From Mesorhabditis belari (taxonomy: Eukaryota; Nematoda; Chromadorea; Rhabditida; Rhabditidae), in contig CAUEEP010000909.1 in the NCBI GenBank assembly GCA_958450365.1, positions 1,172,001 through 1,236,000 on the forward strand: a DNA stretch of 64,000 nucleotides, written 5' to 3'. A model generated the notes under the pieces. The model worked only from the letters and a program-made list of their open reading frames with translations, was not told the origin of the DNA and searched no databases. The position numbers and the translations under genes are program-made. This document shows positions 23,141 to 35,843 of this stretch, piece after piece. Position 1 is the stretch's first letter. Every line of letters begins with the position of its first letter.

Positions 23141-24929
23141 ATGAGAGTGTTTGAATCGCTCAACTGCATTGTCTGCAAGCAACCGTGTAGGTTTTAGCTT
23201 TTCAGTTATGGATTTCGAAATAATCTAGATTTTAAAGCGTAAACAAGTGGGTTTTTGTTTGATTTGCCAATCTTTTAGATGCTCGAGTTGTTAATCAACC
23301 TCGATCTCCACGTCAATTTCGCTGTGGATTGGCCATGTGCAACGAATGTTTCGTGGAAGAAGGAAGAAAACATCAATGTGGACTTAGTGATTGTTTCAAT
23401 AATAATCGCAATTTTGCCTACTTTTTGATTGGTGAATTTTATTTCAACTAAAAACAAGATTAATTAATCGAATTGTTTTAGACATTTTGTCACAAGAAAA
23501 CGCTCTGATGTTTACTCCAATGGGATATTGGCTTGTGAAGGTTGGATTTGTGATTTATAAATCATTGTGATTCTTTTAGCCTTTCAAAATTCCGAAATGT
23601 CCAATTTGTCATGGTGAATGTAAGTTTGATGACTTGCTTTAAAAAAATCTTGCTTTAGATTCAAATGAAATTGAGGCAAAGAAATCGTTTGCTCTTCGAT
23701 GTGGGCATATCATTTGCATGCAATGCTGTTTGAAGACAAGTCAGAAGGATTCTAAGGATCCAAGTCACTGCGTCCAAATCAAAATCAAATGTCCAACTTG
23801 TAATCTCTTCTCAGATCCTAGTTACACTGCTGTCAAGAAAAAGAAAGAACCGTTTCATGGTAAATGAATTCTCTTTACGTTCACTAATTCTTCTTTAGAT
23901 TTTTTAAATGAACTACCCGAAATGACTAGGCAGATGAAACAGATGGATAATCCAAAAATGAAAGCTTCGCTGAATGCTGTGATGAATACTTTACCGAGTT
24001 CCGAAGATGATCCTAGCTGCAGTGAATGTCACAAAAAGGTATGCTTACTTCACTTGATTTCTATGGAGATATTTTAGGGTATTGTCGACGAAATGTTTTA
24101 TTGCAGTGAATGTGGTTTTGAAGTAAGATATTGTTAATATTGATTAAGCCCTTTTGTTGTTATAGATTTGTGCTGTTTGTGCTTGCAAAAAACATCGTTT
24201 GCATGAAGTCATTCCTCTATTGGAAAAACAGGTATCTTTTGCATCTTGTTATTGGTTTTGTTAGTTTGGAATTGAAAGGTCTACCATATTAATTTCGTGT
24301 GTTTAGGCTAACCAAATGTTGATGAAACGTCAACAAGAGTCAAGAAATGTCATCAAGACATACAAGAAGTTGGTTCCTGAACTACACAAGAACCTTCTCG
24401 AGGGCATTGACGTCTTTGAAATGGTATTTTTATCAAATAAAACCAATTGAAGTCGATATTTCTTTAGAAATTGCTTTTGAAAGAAGAAACTCTCAAGGGC
24501 GCTCCAAATTTGGCCGATTTACAGGAGAAACACGAGGCATTCACGTAAGTTTTCGGATTTCGAAACGAAAGATTTGTTTTTAAGAAAAATTACGTCCAAG
24601 TTTGAGTCATCCGCTAAGAATTACTTGCCTCATTTGCGCAGATTCGATGCTGAAGTCAAAGTGAGTTGATTGGGGTTTTAAAGAGAATTTAAGTTAATTT
24701 GTTTAGCAATTGATTCGAACCCTCAACGAGAACCCTGATGTCGAGGAAATCCGAATACAAGATTATGTGGATCATATGAATAATTCTTTTGATGCATTTC
24801 CCGTAGATTCTCATTTGCGCAGATTCGATGCTGAATTCAAGGTGAGTTGATTGGGGTTTTAAAGAGAATTTAAGTTAATTTGTTTAGCAATTGATTCGAA
24901 CCCTCAACGAACTCAACCCTGATGCCTAG
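23141..24929 (+). CDS. RING/B-box (TRIM-like) protein copy C
   Basis: Same exon order as copy B, no lesion seen, roughly 400 aa. N-terminal cluster CIVCKQP with CGLAMCNEC. RING CPIC ... LRCGHIICMQC ... CPTC, with a longer loop (KDSKDPSHCVQIKIK). The segment before the B-box is lengthened (PKMKASLNAVMNTLPSSEDD). B-box-like CSECHKK ... FYCSECGFEICAVCACKKHRLH. Intron 9 starts with a normal GT (24424), unlike A, B and D. Near the 3' end, exons 11/12 are partly duplicated: SHLRRFDAEFK is added after VDHMNNSFDAFPVD, and QLIRTLNE occurs twice. The stop is TAG 24927-24929. The E3 ligase role is inferred from domains only. Confidence 0.82.
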
Positions 24930-25189
24930 GAAATCCGAATACAAGATTATATGGAAAACTTCTAATTAAGAATTATTTTGATGTATTTTGCGAATAAAGT
25001 GCCGAATAAAGCATATTTATTGAGGCATATTTCCATCTCAACCATAAATCCCAATTCAAAATGTTCGAATTCCAGCGAAGAGTCAACTATTCTTCCTAAA
25101 ATCCGAGTTTAGCTGATGGCAATAAGCTTACTATTCGTTATCATTGGAACCCGTCAGCTGTCAACTATTTACAAAGGCTCATAATGCAA

Positions 25190-25302
25190 TTAATCGTGAC
25201 GCCATTATAAAAAGCGCGAAAAAGGCTTCTCGAAAATAAATCTATGGCGAAGAAAGTGATCGAGATGCAGAACTACTTCTCTTTGATTTCTTTTCTCCAG
25301 GT
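25190..25302 (+). pseudogene. Srh-like chemoreceptor remnant, copy 2
   Basis: Only the end of the loop exon remains (AKKVIEMQNYFSLISFLQ, about 25245-25302), preceded by a deletion that joins it to spacer at about 25197. It corresponds to 10835-10928 of copy 1. Confidence 0.5.
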
Positions 25303-26103
25303 TTCTTTTTCAAACACCGATTCAAATTTCGAAAGTTGGGAGGCTAGACAAAGCTGACTGTCACATTTTTGGCTAGAAATTAATGATTAGTGAGACTCAA
25401 TCACTGTTGATTTAGCAGGTGTTAAACACATTGATTGGACTGTAACAGTGATGGAAAAAAGTATTGGCCGGCCAATGTTTGCTCATTTTTCTTTCATTAG
25501 ATCGCCCTCAAAACTGGGTATGTAATTGAGTATTATCTTTCACTTCACTTATAATAATAACCTTTACATTCCATGATATCAGTCTGTTGAACCAGTTCCA
25601 GTTCATCACCAAATATGTGCAAGAAATATTGACAAGACGCTTCGATTTAAAAAATAAAACTTGACTTGAAGAGTTTCTTGATTCAAATTTCAACACATCT
25701 AAAGTTATACTTCATTATAAGAAATGTTTTTACCGAGAAAACTCATCTCCATTTCAAAAAACAAATCAATTCTTTCTCTCCTCAGTTTCTCTTTTCTTTC
25801 CCGGTCTATTTTGTGATTTCTCTCCCTCCACCCAAGTTCTTTTCTCTGCTTTTCTCTACCTTTGAAAAACTTTTTGTTCTCTGATATTAGTGGGGATTTT
25901 CGATTGGAAAAGAACACAATTTTCATTTCATATAATTTCCATTTCGTACAATTCTTTTGATTAACAACTCATTCATTCTAGATTTTGAATTTTTCAGTTT
26001 TCACTTTAATCTTGGCCTTTTTTATTGTATTTGTTTATAATTTTTGATCAATATTTGAAAATCTATTATATTTTGAAACATTGAAACATTTTAGTTACAA
26101 AAA
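25303..26103. other. Spacer before NHR copy 2
   Basis: Parallels 10929-11732. It contains the same pyrimidine-rich block (about 25770-25870) and ends ACATTTTAGTTACAAAAA before the NHR ATG. No coding signal. Confidence 0.4.
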
Positions 26104-29100
26104 ATGGATATTAAAGAAATCGAGGAAGAGGAAATCGTCGATCTGATAGCTTCGATAGCCGAGAAATGTCATGTTTGTGGGAAAATACCGGCATCAAAGG
26201 TTTATGGATCGATTGCGTGTGCGTGAGTGTTTCAAGAAAAACCTAGATTTAAATCTATATGAGCGATAAGATTACAAGGAAACAAGACGATCAATTTGCA
26301 ATAACTAACTAGCGAAAGACCCGGAATAGATTTCATTACTAGTAACCAGGGGAAAATCCAGCGGGATTTCCAGCTTTTGCCTCATAAATCCCCACCTTTT
26401 CCCCACTTAATTTGCTTAAATGCTGAAAATTAGCATAATTCTTTCTTTTTTCTTTCATTTTTCATTTCTTTCATTTCCCCTAAAATAGCAGTCAGATCCT
26501 TTAAATTTTAAATTTATTGAAAAGAATAAAAAAAAGTTGTTGAATCTGATGAAAAAGTGAAGGCTGATTGTTCTCCACCTCTGAGACCCTAGCTACATTT
26601 AAAAATATATAAATTTACACGAATAATGTGGTACAAACAATACACAAGCACTGCCCCTAGCACCACCAAGTTACCAAGTTTCCAAGTTTACCACCGAGCT
26701 TCAAAGTGCGACCTAGTCTATTTTGCAGCAAATTTTTCGTTGACTCCGAATATCCAGGTCGTTTGTGAGTTATGGGTTCAAATTTTCGATTTAAATCCTT
26801 TTAAAGTTTGTTTGTCTAGAAAAAACAGTTTTTGCGTTTGCGCCAATTATCTGATTGCGCGAGTATCAAGCTCTGGGTTTGCGCTCACCGAAGCACTTAG
26901 CCAGTCGGCCATGGCGGAGACTTTCACTCTCTCATTAAAGGTGATTTAAAAAGACTCGTGAAGCGAAATCTTGAGAGCAAACAGACAAACAAACATTTAC
27001 CAACATAAATATCAAATCTTCTCCCGAAAGTAGTTACTTTTAGTAGTTGTAAAGTTTTCTTCATGCGCGCCACCACTTCGGTGGCTTCGACATCAAAATG
27101 TCCAACTGATGGGAAATGCGTGATCAATCACATTGCTGCAGGTGATTCGAATCATTTTTTAACTTGCAAACATTTCAGGAAAGGCCAGATGTATTAGTTG
27201 TCGCTACAGGAAGTGTTTGATGGTCGGGATGAGTCCGGAATGTTGGTTAGAGAATGTATTACTATGAAACTTACATTTTTATTTTTGACCAAGTTTGAAA
27301 GGCGATATCACAGTGAATATTTAACCAAATTTCATTCTCTTTTTTTTTCCTCTAACATTCCGCTACAATTTTTATAATAGGTTTATCATGTGAAAATGCC
27401 CACAAACTTTTTTTAGAAGAATTCGTGAAAGCTAAGTTTTTCGAAAAGTCCTTTTATGAAGATTTAACTTAGACTCAAAAAAGTTTCTAGGCAGTTGATA
27501 ATAAGCACATGATAAGCTTATTATAAAAGTTGTAGAAGAATGTTAGAGGAACAAAATAAAGTAATGTAATAAAAAATAAAATAAGAGATTGAAATTTGGT
27601 TGAATATTCACTGAGGTGTGGCCCTTCAAACTTGGTCAAAAATAAAAACATACCTTTCATTGGTGTGCACCTAGTAGTGAACTGGATTCTTGAATTAGTT
27701 GTCATACTTACTAGGGAAAGGCATCAAGAGGATGTAGGACTTTAGCATGTGACCATATGCAACTTGTAGAGTTCGACATGGGGATTAAAACGCTGAATTT
27801 ATTGTTTGTTTCTGAACACATGTTAAAAGCATCCTCTTGGTGCCTTTCCCTAGTTAGAAGGCATATAACATACTATACCGGATAGCCCAGTGGTTAGAGC
27901 ATCTGGAAAGCAAAAGGTCGAAGGTTCAATCCCTCTCCGGAAATCTTTCTTTACCATTCCTTACTATACTTTATTACTATTAGGTTGGTGGGAAAATAAT
28001 CGAAATTTGGAGCCTCTAACTTCAAGTCCAAAACTAAAAGTCAATAAAAAATGAATTTATTCAAAGTAAAAACCATCAGTATCGATACACTGCTGCCAAC
28101 GCGAAACAAGTTTTCCAATCCCATCAGTATAGAAATTTGGCGTTTTCGAGTCGATAAACTGCTGGAAAGCGTTTCCGGCCTCGCCTTGATTCTTGAACTG
28201 TTTATCTTCTAGAAAATGGCACAGATGCTTGAAAAAGTGGAAATGTTTTGATCGAATCTCCTTCCACCAGTTTTTCCAATTCTTCATCCTCAACTCTGGG
28301 AGGCCTTCCTTCACGTTCTTTGTTATGAAACGTCTCATCGCCCGAGTGAAATCGCCGAAACCAAAAAGCGACCATACCATAAGAAACACTTCCCTCGCCA
28401 AATGCACTGTTGATATTACCAGTCGCTTCTGTTGCTGTATGGCCAAGCTTGAACTCGTAGAAGAAAAGTGTCCGAAATTGTTCCTTATCCATGCTCTTAA
28501 AACATTCAATTTTCATTCAAAATAAAGACTGATTGTAAAGTAAAAAAAACATAAAGAGAAGAACATATATCAATCACAATTAGCTAAAACTTTAGTATCA
28601 ATGACACAAAAGGACTTTTAAAATCAAAGACAAAGTTTGAGTCTTGTTTATTTCGATTATTTTCCCACCAACCTAATACAATACTATCCTTTATTTTTTA
28701 CAAGTTATGACCTTCAAAGTACGATAACTCATTGAAAAACCTGAGTCTTTTTCAAAGAAAGATTTATTTTCAGCAACGGCACGTCGAAAAGGTTGCCAAC
28801 TACGCGAGAAACGAGCCCAAATCGGTTTGAAACCTCGTGGTAGACCGAGACACGATAAACTGATGAATTGTTTGAAAGAAACGCTTTTAGCTGTGGCTGA
28901 TGTAAGTTATAACACAGTTATAACAAACCAATTGTAGTATTTGAAGAGAGTTTGAGAGAACAGGCAGAGATAGCTGTAGCTAGGTTCAATGTAGCTGCTA
29001 AAGTATCTAATTTAAGTCAACAATTGTTCAGAAAGAGCCTCGTCTTCCTCAACTCCCTCTTTCGACAATGGTCGTTGAGCCAGCTATCGATTCAGTCAGT

Positions 29101-31896
29101 TTCAGGAAATTTGTGTCAACCTATAGAAAACCTTAGAAAGAGTTGAGGCTTCAATCTGTTTGCTTCTCGTCTCCACTCATCTCACATAGCGGAGACTCGA
29201 AAAACATGATCAAAAACTTTATAAATCTACACAAGTTGTTTGTTTTAATAAGTCAAACAATATTTGTTCTAGTTTATTGGCAAATGATGATTTGAGTCAA
29301 TCGATGACCGTCGACTTTCCATTTTCACTTGATTGTTCAATAGGGACTTTTCTCAAAAACCCAGCTATTGTATGTCCGCGTGTACCGGTGAGTGATGTAA
29401 TCTTAAAATCGGCTTTAATAATAAGTTTAACATTTTATTCTAAAGTTGTCAATTCAAAATTTTCATTGAAATTACTTGATCATTGGTCACTTTGCTCTGC
29501 AATTGAGTCCCTTAAGCCCCTCAGAAGCTACCACAGTTAACCGTCCTGTAATTGGCCAATTCCATCTCGTTTTACTATTTGCAAAAAAATGATCAATAAG
29601 GGAAAAGCACCGAGTCAAACTGGCCTTTCGACTCGTCCATCTTATAGAACCGGCTATGAGGAGCTCGAATCCGTTTTTAGTTTTTGCAGAACGCTTCGCA
29701 AACGCGAGTTATTTGGCATAGACTGTTTACGCAAACTTACCGCTGAGATCTAATTTTCAGACTCCTTAAGAAGCTGTCATACGCTCCCCTAACCACTGCC
29801 TCCGAATCTATTACGTTTTTTTGCCCTCAGGTTCGAATCCCACTCTCACCAAACTTTTTTGCCTTTTTAAAAAACTATTTCTTTACGTATTTGCAATGAA
29901 TAATAGAATTGGATTCTATACACCTATAGCTTTCAGAAATGTGGCAACAAATGTTGAACTTTTCAATACTTATCTACTGATTCTGATACTTTGGATGGTT
30001 CCAGCTTTTGTAAATGGCAACCTGCAAAATGCAAAGGGATGCAAAGGGACAAAGGGACACAAAGGTTTAGCAAAATGCAAAGGGTTGCAAAAGTTTCCAG
30101 CGAATATCTTTCACTGACCAACTGAACTCTTTGTCTTTTGCAAAACCTTTTGCAACCGTTTGCATTTTGCTAAACCTTTGCATCCCTTTGCATTTCGCCT
30201 TTGTAAATTATTGAAGCTACAGAAAGCGCGAGCGTGTGACAGCTTCTTAAGGAGTCCGACATTTAAAGGAAGCGTGTGATAAGGAGCTCGAAATTCAATG
30301 TGATTTTCTATGCCAAATATTTAGCGTTTGCGAAGCGCTCTGCAAAAACTAAAAACGAATTCGTGTTTCCCATGGCCGACTCTATAAGATGGGCTTGGTC
30401 TCGAGTCAAAAGACCAGCTTGACTCGGTGCCTTTTTTTTTGTAGACTCTTTTTAGTGACTAGAAAAGCATTTCGCAATTTCAGCTAGGAATTCAAAGCTC
30501 ATCAAATCCGCTAATTCCGGCGCATTGTGCAAATGAAATGCTCGTTCGGGTCTTCGTTCGCTTTTTGGTCGCTTTTGCCGATTGGTGTCGCTCAACGCCG
30601 GAGTTTCTCGATTTGGATGAAGAGGATCAGGTAGACCGGAAATTGTTAAGCTCTATAAACCGGCTTATGAATTTGATTATAAACAATAGTGTTTGCCAGA
30701 TGAGTTTTTAAATCCGAGGAACTGTTAATCCTGGTAATCGGGAAAGACGGGAAACTGATCAGACTTTTGATTCGATAACGTTTTTAATGGCGAAAATAAA
30801 AGATTAGACTCATTGTTTCAAACAATAATTTTCAGATAAAGTTCTTTGCTCGAAAAATGACAATGTTTGTTCAATTTCAAAACTACTACACAACGTATAA
30901 CAACAAATTCGATGAGGGACTTATAACAGCTTTTGGAATCAGGGTGAAGCTAGCGGAAATGTTGCATTTTGAAGAGTTAGTTATTACTGAGTAATTGAGT
31001 AAGTAATTTGTCAAATTTCAGTGCCAAAGAAACTTATTCCTATCAATTTGATTGTGGAATGAATGTCGTGATCCCTTTAATGAAAAGAACTCAAATGGGA
31101 GACGAGGAGTATGTGTTGATCAAGAATATTGTATTGTTTAGTTCAGGTTGTTGGGTGGTTCGCTTTTTTTTCTAAATTTACAGATTGCAGATCTCGACTA
31201 CAAGGAAAACAGTGTGGAAATAATTCGTAAAGCCTTCAAGAAGTACGCAAACATTTTGCTCGAGGTGTGATTGAGTTTGTTGACTGGGGAAGGGTTATCG
31301 GACATTTGAGAAGCGCCCCGGCCCTTTTGCGATTGGCAATCTAACTTTGAGCTCAAATATCTTGGTGCTGAGCTGTCTAATTTAAATAGTTTGTACCATT
31401 CGACAGAGAAAGACTAGGCACATCCAATGATACCAAGAATATTAAAATTGAACACCTCAACACCAAGATATATGTGAGCTCAAAGTTTGATGGCAAAGGG
31501 GGCGGAGCAAAAGGCGCGAGGCGATACGCGTCCCGCGCCTTTTTCCATTGGCAATCCAATTTTAAGCTCAAATTTCTTGGTGTTGGGCTGTCCAATTTAA
31601 ATAGTTTTAAATAGTGTAGCATCTCAAGTCGAGGTACAACGATGAAAATCAAGTGATCGCAACGTTCAACGATCTTATGATGATACCCAGATGTATGCAG
31701 GTGAAAATATAATTAGCCAGATGCTATTTTTTGTCGATGGTACTTGAGTTAATCCCTATTCAATATAAAGCATGAGTTTAAAACGATTTTCCAGAGTTTG
31801 GGTGAAAAAATGAATCGACACTACTCATCACTTGTGCTCACAAATTGTGGAAATGTTCGCGGCTCGCTATCCGAAGAGATATTTTGGCGGTTATGA
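26104..31896 (+). CDS. Nuclear hormone receptor copy 2 (reading frame apparently intact)
   Basis: DBD exons: 26104-26222 (CHVCGKIPASKVYGSIAC), 27044-27141 (ASCKVFFM ... KCPTDGKC) and from 27179 (ARCISCRYRKCLMVGMSPE). Together they show both four-cysteine zinc modules and the C-terminal RKC-x-x-x-GM helix of NHRs. The hinge exon (about 28773-28900) ends RGRPRHDKLMN. LBD exons follow at about 29275-29385, 30483-30630, about 30836-30978 and 31021 onwards, ending with about 31617-31699 and a last exon from about 31796 to stop 31896. Typical LBD features are NPAIVCPRVP, FADWCRSTPEF and EEDQ. One splice near 31140-31186 is uncertain. It is a ligand-regulated transcription factor by family, of the nematode-expanded divergent type. 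Its introns host a deleted mariner, a long hairpin and an M1 MITE. Confidence 0.82.
27876..27943 (+). other. tRNA-like sequence (Pol III A and B boxes), unit 2
   Basis: Identical in the boxed regions to 13232-13299 (TAGCCCAGTGG, GGTTCAATCCC). It lies just before the mariner in the NHR-2 intron. The anticodon arm does not fold. Confidence 0.5.
27980..28676 (-). mobile_element. Internally deleted mariner element in NHR-2 intron
   Basis: 697 bp flanked by TA on both sides. The terminal repeats are TTAGGTTGGTGGGAAAATAA and its complement, with CGAAAT/ATTTCG following. On the minus strand, 28489 downwards encodes the mariner N-terminal domain (MDKEQFRTLFFYEFKLGHTA, FWFRRFHSGDE), and 28240-28057 the C-terminal end (FEDKQ-like, YTDGIGKLVSRWQQCID). 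The D,D,D core between them is deleted. The unit 1 intron at about 13330 shows the empty site TTATTACTACAATACTATCC, so insertion came after the duplication. Confidence 0.88.
29597..30432. repeat. Long inverted repeat in NHR-2 intron
   Basis: Counterpart of 14216-15098: GCACCGAGTCAAACTGGCC at the left pairs with AGCTTGACTCGGTGCC at the right, with an inner pair GACTCCTTAAGAAGCTG / CAGCTTCTTAAGGAGTC and a central GCAAAGGG-rich zone. Confidence 0.7.
31297..31620. mobile_element. Palindromic MITE, family M1, in NHR-2 intron
   Basis: GTTATCGGACATTTGAGAAG at the left. Inner AAATATCTTGGTGCTGAGCT and its mirrored arm are followed by a second partial copy (CATTGGCAATCCAATTTTAA), so this copy is longer and rearranged compared with unit 1. 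Confidence 0.65.
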
Positions 31897-32236
31897 AACA
31901 ATAAATACATCTTTAAACATCAAAAACAGTACGGAAAAAAATCAAAGAACAACAATACAAATCTTATAAATGTTGCGATAAATGCGATAAATATTTTCTG
32001 CGCTTTTGTTTTATTCGTTTTTGTTTATCTGTTCGATCGGTCAGAGCCCAAACCGAGTTCAAGGTCAATCACTCGATGATCACAAGAAAACAGAGAGCAT
32101 TTTTGTGATCCAGAGCTTTGGCTTCATTCCATTTGACCAACTTCGTTCGTTTGACGGAAACGTGAACTCCGATGTTGATTTGAGGAGGGTATAAAATTTG
32201 GAAATTCCTTTCCGATAACATCTAAAACGTTAGTCA

Positions 32237-34528
32237 ATGAAAACCCTGGCACTTTTTTACCTTTTTGCAGTATTTTGTATTTCTCGTAAGTTTTTTTCTG
32301 TTGAATTTCAGTTAAAGTAGTGGATTTTAGTGGAAACAAAATCAACAAATGAACGCCAATCATTGGATTTAACTCAAAAAGTCGGGAATGATAAAAAAAG
32401 AGTGAAACGAATCGCTTATCACATTCCGAGCTGTGAGTTTTATGAGTGTAAAATTAGTTTTGCTCAACTTTTCTGTAGAAAAAGCTTTGCTAAAGTTTCC
32501 AATAAATGGAAATGAGACTCCAAATGTCGATTGTTTTCAGCTAATGGTGATGAGACCGTGTTCGTTCCTTTGTTTGGTGAGTTCTCTCATTTTAAAACTC
32601 AGTGAGTAAACAAGTCTAATCTAACAACTTGTAACAACTTGTAACAATCTAACAAGACAAGAAATCTCACAGTCTATCTGTTTTTTATTTTACAATTACA
32701 AAGAGATTTACGAAAAAGTTATCAACAATCAAATCAGTTCAATATCTTAGGTCGATGGGGTCTATCGATTTCGTCAAACGTTGGTTTCGGAGGACTCTTT
32801 GGACATCGACGATATGGTAAACGTGGTTTTTCGATCAGAATATCCAATTGCTCCGATTTTTTGTACAGGTGGCTACAGTGGATACAATGGGTATAATAGA
32901 TACGGTGGTTATGGATACACTGGCGTCACACCAACCCAATATCGATATTTCAACTTAGGTCAACCGCTTGGACAATGCCAGGGTGAGTTGACAAGATAAG
33001 TGAACATGCTTATCGGCATATAAAAATCGTTATGGATAAAAAAAACTTTTATATGCTATTTTAAATATAAATAAATACCGTAAATACTTTAATTGAAGCC
33101 CCCGCCCAAATTTGTATTCATTTTGCTCCAAATTTGCATAATTTTCCTTTTTGCATCAATTTATACTGTATACTTCTGGTTCATTTCATTTGTTTCTTTA
33201 TATTTTTACACTTTTTTTGTTGAGAAATTGTAAAACATTGAACTTTTCGATGATTTACAGCTTCTCAATACGTTTCTAATTGTTTTTTTAGGTAGAATAG
33301 ACAATTTTGGCGACGGATTGGAGGCGTTCCGCGACGGATTAGGATCGCTTCCAGGAGCTTGAGCGAGATCTTTTTGAGGAACAATGAGGAAAGCGATGTG
33401 GATGTAGATTTGATTGAAGTCGGAAGAAAAACGAAGCGGAAAACGATTGACATCAAGAAGAAACTTGATGTTGTGAAAATGGGTTGATCGACTTCTACTC
33501 ACTCAGCTGCAAAGTTTTTCAAAATTGATCGGTCTTGTGTGCGTGGTGAAAAATTTCAATTGAAATGATTGTTTTGTTTGAAAGAAAAAAAAAACAAATG
33601 TTTCAACCTGCTGATGTTACTTGGGATGCACCGTTCAAAGCAAAGATCCGACAACAGTATGAGGATGGGATTTGACAAGATCCCAAAAAGATGAAACGGG
33701 TGGTGGCAGTCCAAAGCCTCCTTCAATGGACACTTGAGCTGGATTGTGGATGATTGGAACACAATCAGCCAGGAAACCACCTTAAATCTTTCAAAAAATT
33801 TGGACTGGGAACCGCTTCAAATGGAGATGAAGATCACTAGATTCACTGTTTCAAACTGGATGTTTCGAACCCTACAATGCACATGCTGAAGGATGCTTGC
33901 ATGGAAAAAGAAATCGACGATCTTCTAGAACTCTTCGAAACGACAGGTCCAGAAGAAGTCCATAATTTCGTTGACTCCGATGTTTCGATTGACTTTCATG
34001 TCTAGCTTGATCATTTTCAATTTATTTTTGCCAAATTTTGTTGATTATTTGCACTTGTTTTTGATGTTTAGATTGTTTTTGAATAAAATTGAAAGAAAAT
34101 TTAGTTTATCGAACGAATCAATATATCCAACTGTCAGTATCTCCAACTTTGGTAACTTGAGATTTTTCAAAAGGCCAGGTGAAGATTAGAAGTCCCCCTC
34201 TAATAGATGTCCCCTCTGGAGAGAGAGGGAAAAAAATCGAAGCCCCGAGGCTTTAATTACAACATTTACGGTATATAAACATTTAAATAGTAATTACCGT
34301 TTAATTACCTAAATGCCATCGAAACAATTTCCAGTTATCAGCTGGCTTGGCTACAATCAAAATAGAGAGCCGGGTTACCGATGTTACTGCACGAATTTGG
34401 GCTATTTCGAACATCGAATGCGAATCAACACACCATATTCGCCGTGTGACAACAGATTGCCAACAAATGACATCATCGAATCGTGGAGCTACAGATACAC
34501 CTACTACCCCGGTTACTCGTATGGATAG
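32237..34528 (+). pseudogene. Secreted Gly/Tyr-rich protein, copy 2 (nonsense codon)
   Basis: Signal peptide exon at 32237 (MKTLALFYLFAVFCIS), a second exon with SLDLTQKVGNDKKRVKRIAY, then FYECKISFAQLFCRKSF. In the frame used by copy 1, TGA follows KVSNKWK (about 32513) where copy 1 has AGC. Downstream exons still encode the Gly/Tyr segment (GGYSGYNGYNRYGG, about 32870-32985) and the terminal block (34335-34528, REPGYRCYCTNLGYFEH). The protein would be truncated to about 80 residues, unless the 46-nt intron-like stretch is spliced in a different frame in this copy. Confidence 0.7.
33078..34271. mobile_element. pogo/Tigger-like DNA transposon remnant, unit 2
   Basis: Same TA-flanked insertion as 17761-18985, with TIR CCGTAAATACTTTAATTGAA and AACATTTACGG at the right. 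Degenerate transposase pieces include KRKTIDIKKKLDVVKMG and, near 33780-33990, SFKKFGLGTASNGDEDH and CMEKEIDDLLELFETTGPEE. Confidence 0.75.
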
Positions 34529-35843
34529 TGTGATGGATTAATAAACAATATTATGGATGGATTAATGGAATGATGGATTAATATTCTATGCCAATTCCCA
34601 TCACATAAAAATGCAAATTTGATACAATGTTTTGTTTCGAAATTGATAGACTTTTTGCTTTTGGGATCAGTCACACTGCTTTGCAAGCCACAAATGTTAG
34701 TCCTCTAGCTCCAAACTAGTCGGATCAGTGGGGATGCCTAGATGCCAACGACTAGCTGTGGTTATCGGATCCCAATTTCGGATCATGTAATTTGTGCTCC
34801 TTTTCATCATTAGCTTCCCATTTTAAGACATGCAAAGCCTGTTTGCGGAGTCTTTTTGCAAAAAATCCCAATTTTGAACCACTTTTCATCAATAAGCCCC
34901 GTTTTTCCGCTGGATTCAAAATCTACGCCATGATCACCCCCTACTGCATTGAAATGGTTATCGGGCCTTTTTCCATTAGCAATCTAATTTCGAGCTCAAA
35001 TATCTTAGTGTTGGTCTGTCCAATCTAAATATTCTTGATATCATTGGATGCGCCTAGTCTTTCTCTGTCGATTAGTACAAAACTATTTAAATTGGACAGC
35101 TTAACACCAAGGTATGTGAGCTCAAAGTTAGATTGCCAATGGCAAAAGGGGCGGGGCGCGGATCAAACGTCTCACAATCCATTGAAATTACTCATTTTCT
35201 TTGTTCCTTGCTTTTTGCTGCGTTGTTCTGTGAGCCTCGGAATCGGTGTAAAGTGATTCTTGTTGATTCAGCATCTAGTTTTATCTGATTAGAACCAATT
35301 CCCAAACTTGGTCACTTATTTTTGGAAGCCAAAACCATTAAAGCAGTAAAGAATTTCTGTGTTCATTGATGAATTTTCAAATTTCTTACAATTAAAATAG
35401 TGACAATTTCGAAAAAATTAACAATTTCTTTTAAAGAGTAAAAGTTGTGAGTGCAAGTTTACTTTCTAGCCTATCCCGTAGCCTCAAAGTGTATGTTTCA
35501 ACAAATTCTTTGCTTGTGGGTTTCAGAAATCACTTACAGTAGAACCGTGTAGTCTTCTAAAAGATCCAGGAACATGCTTGTGAGTGTGAGTGTGAGTCCC
35601 AAGTTTAAAAATCTGACAAAAACGAAATTTTGAACCTTATAATCGATTGTAAATACAAGAATTCAGTGTTTGGGAGTATTTCCAAACAATACACAATAGT
35701 AAAAGAATGAATCCTCTTTTTCATGGCTTTACTGCACATTCTGAATACAAAAACTTCGCAGTTTCAGTTACTTTACTGAATGAGCTGAATAAAATGTTCG
35801 TGAAACAGTGACAAAGATACAATTTTCATTCACAAACTAAGAA
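34529..35843. other. Intergenic region with M1 MITE (34968-35187)
   Basis: Parallels 19245-20847 but about 300 nt shorter. M1 palindrome: TTATCGGGCCTTTTTCCATT at the left and GATCAAACGTCTCACAATCC at the right. No gene. Confidence 0.5.

Noticed and set aside
28057..28525. Minus 150-aa and + 110-aa frames in NHR-2 intron
   Set aside because: Frames within the deleted mariner. The meaningful reading is the split transposase remnant.
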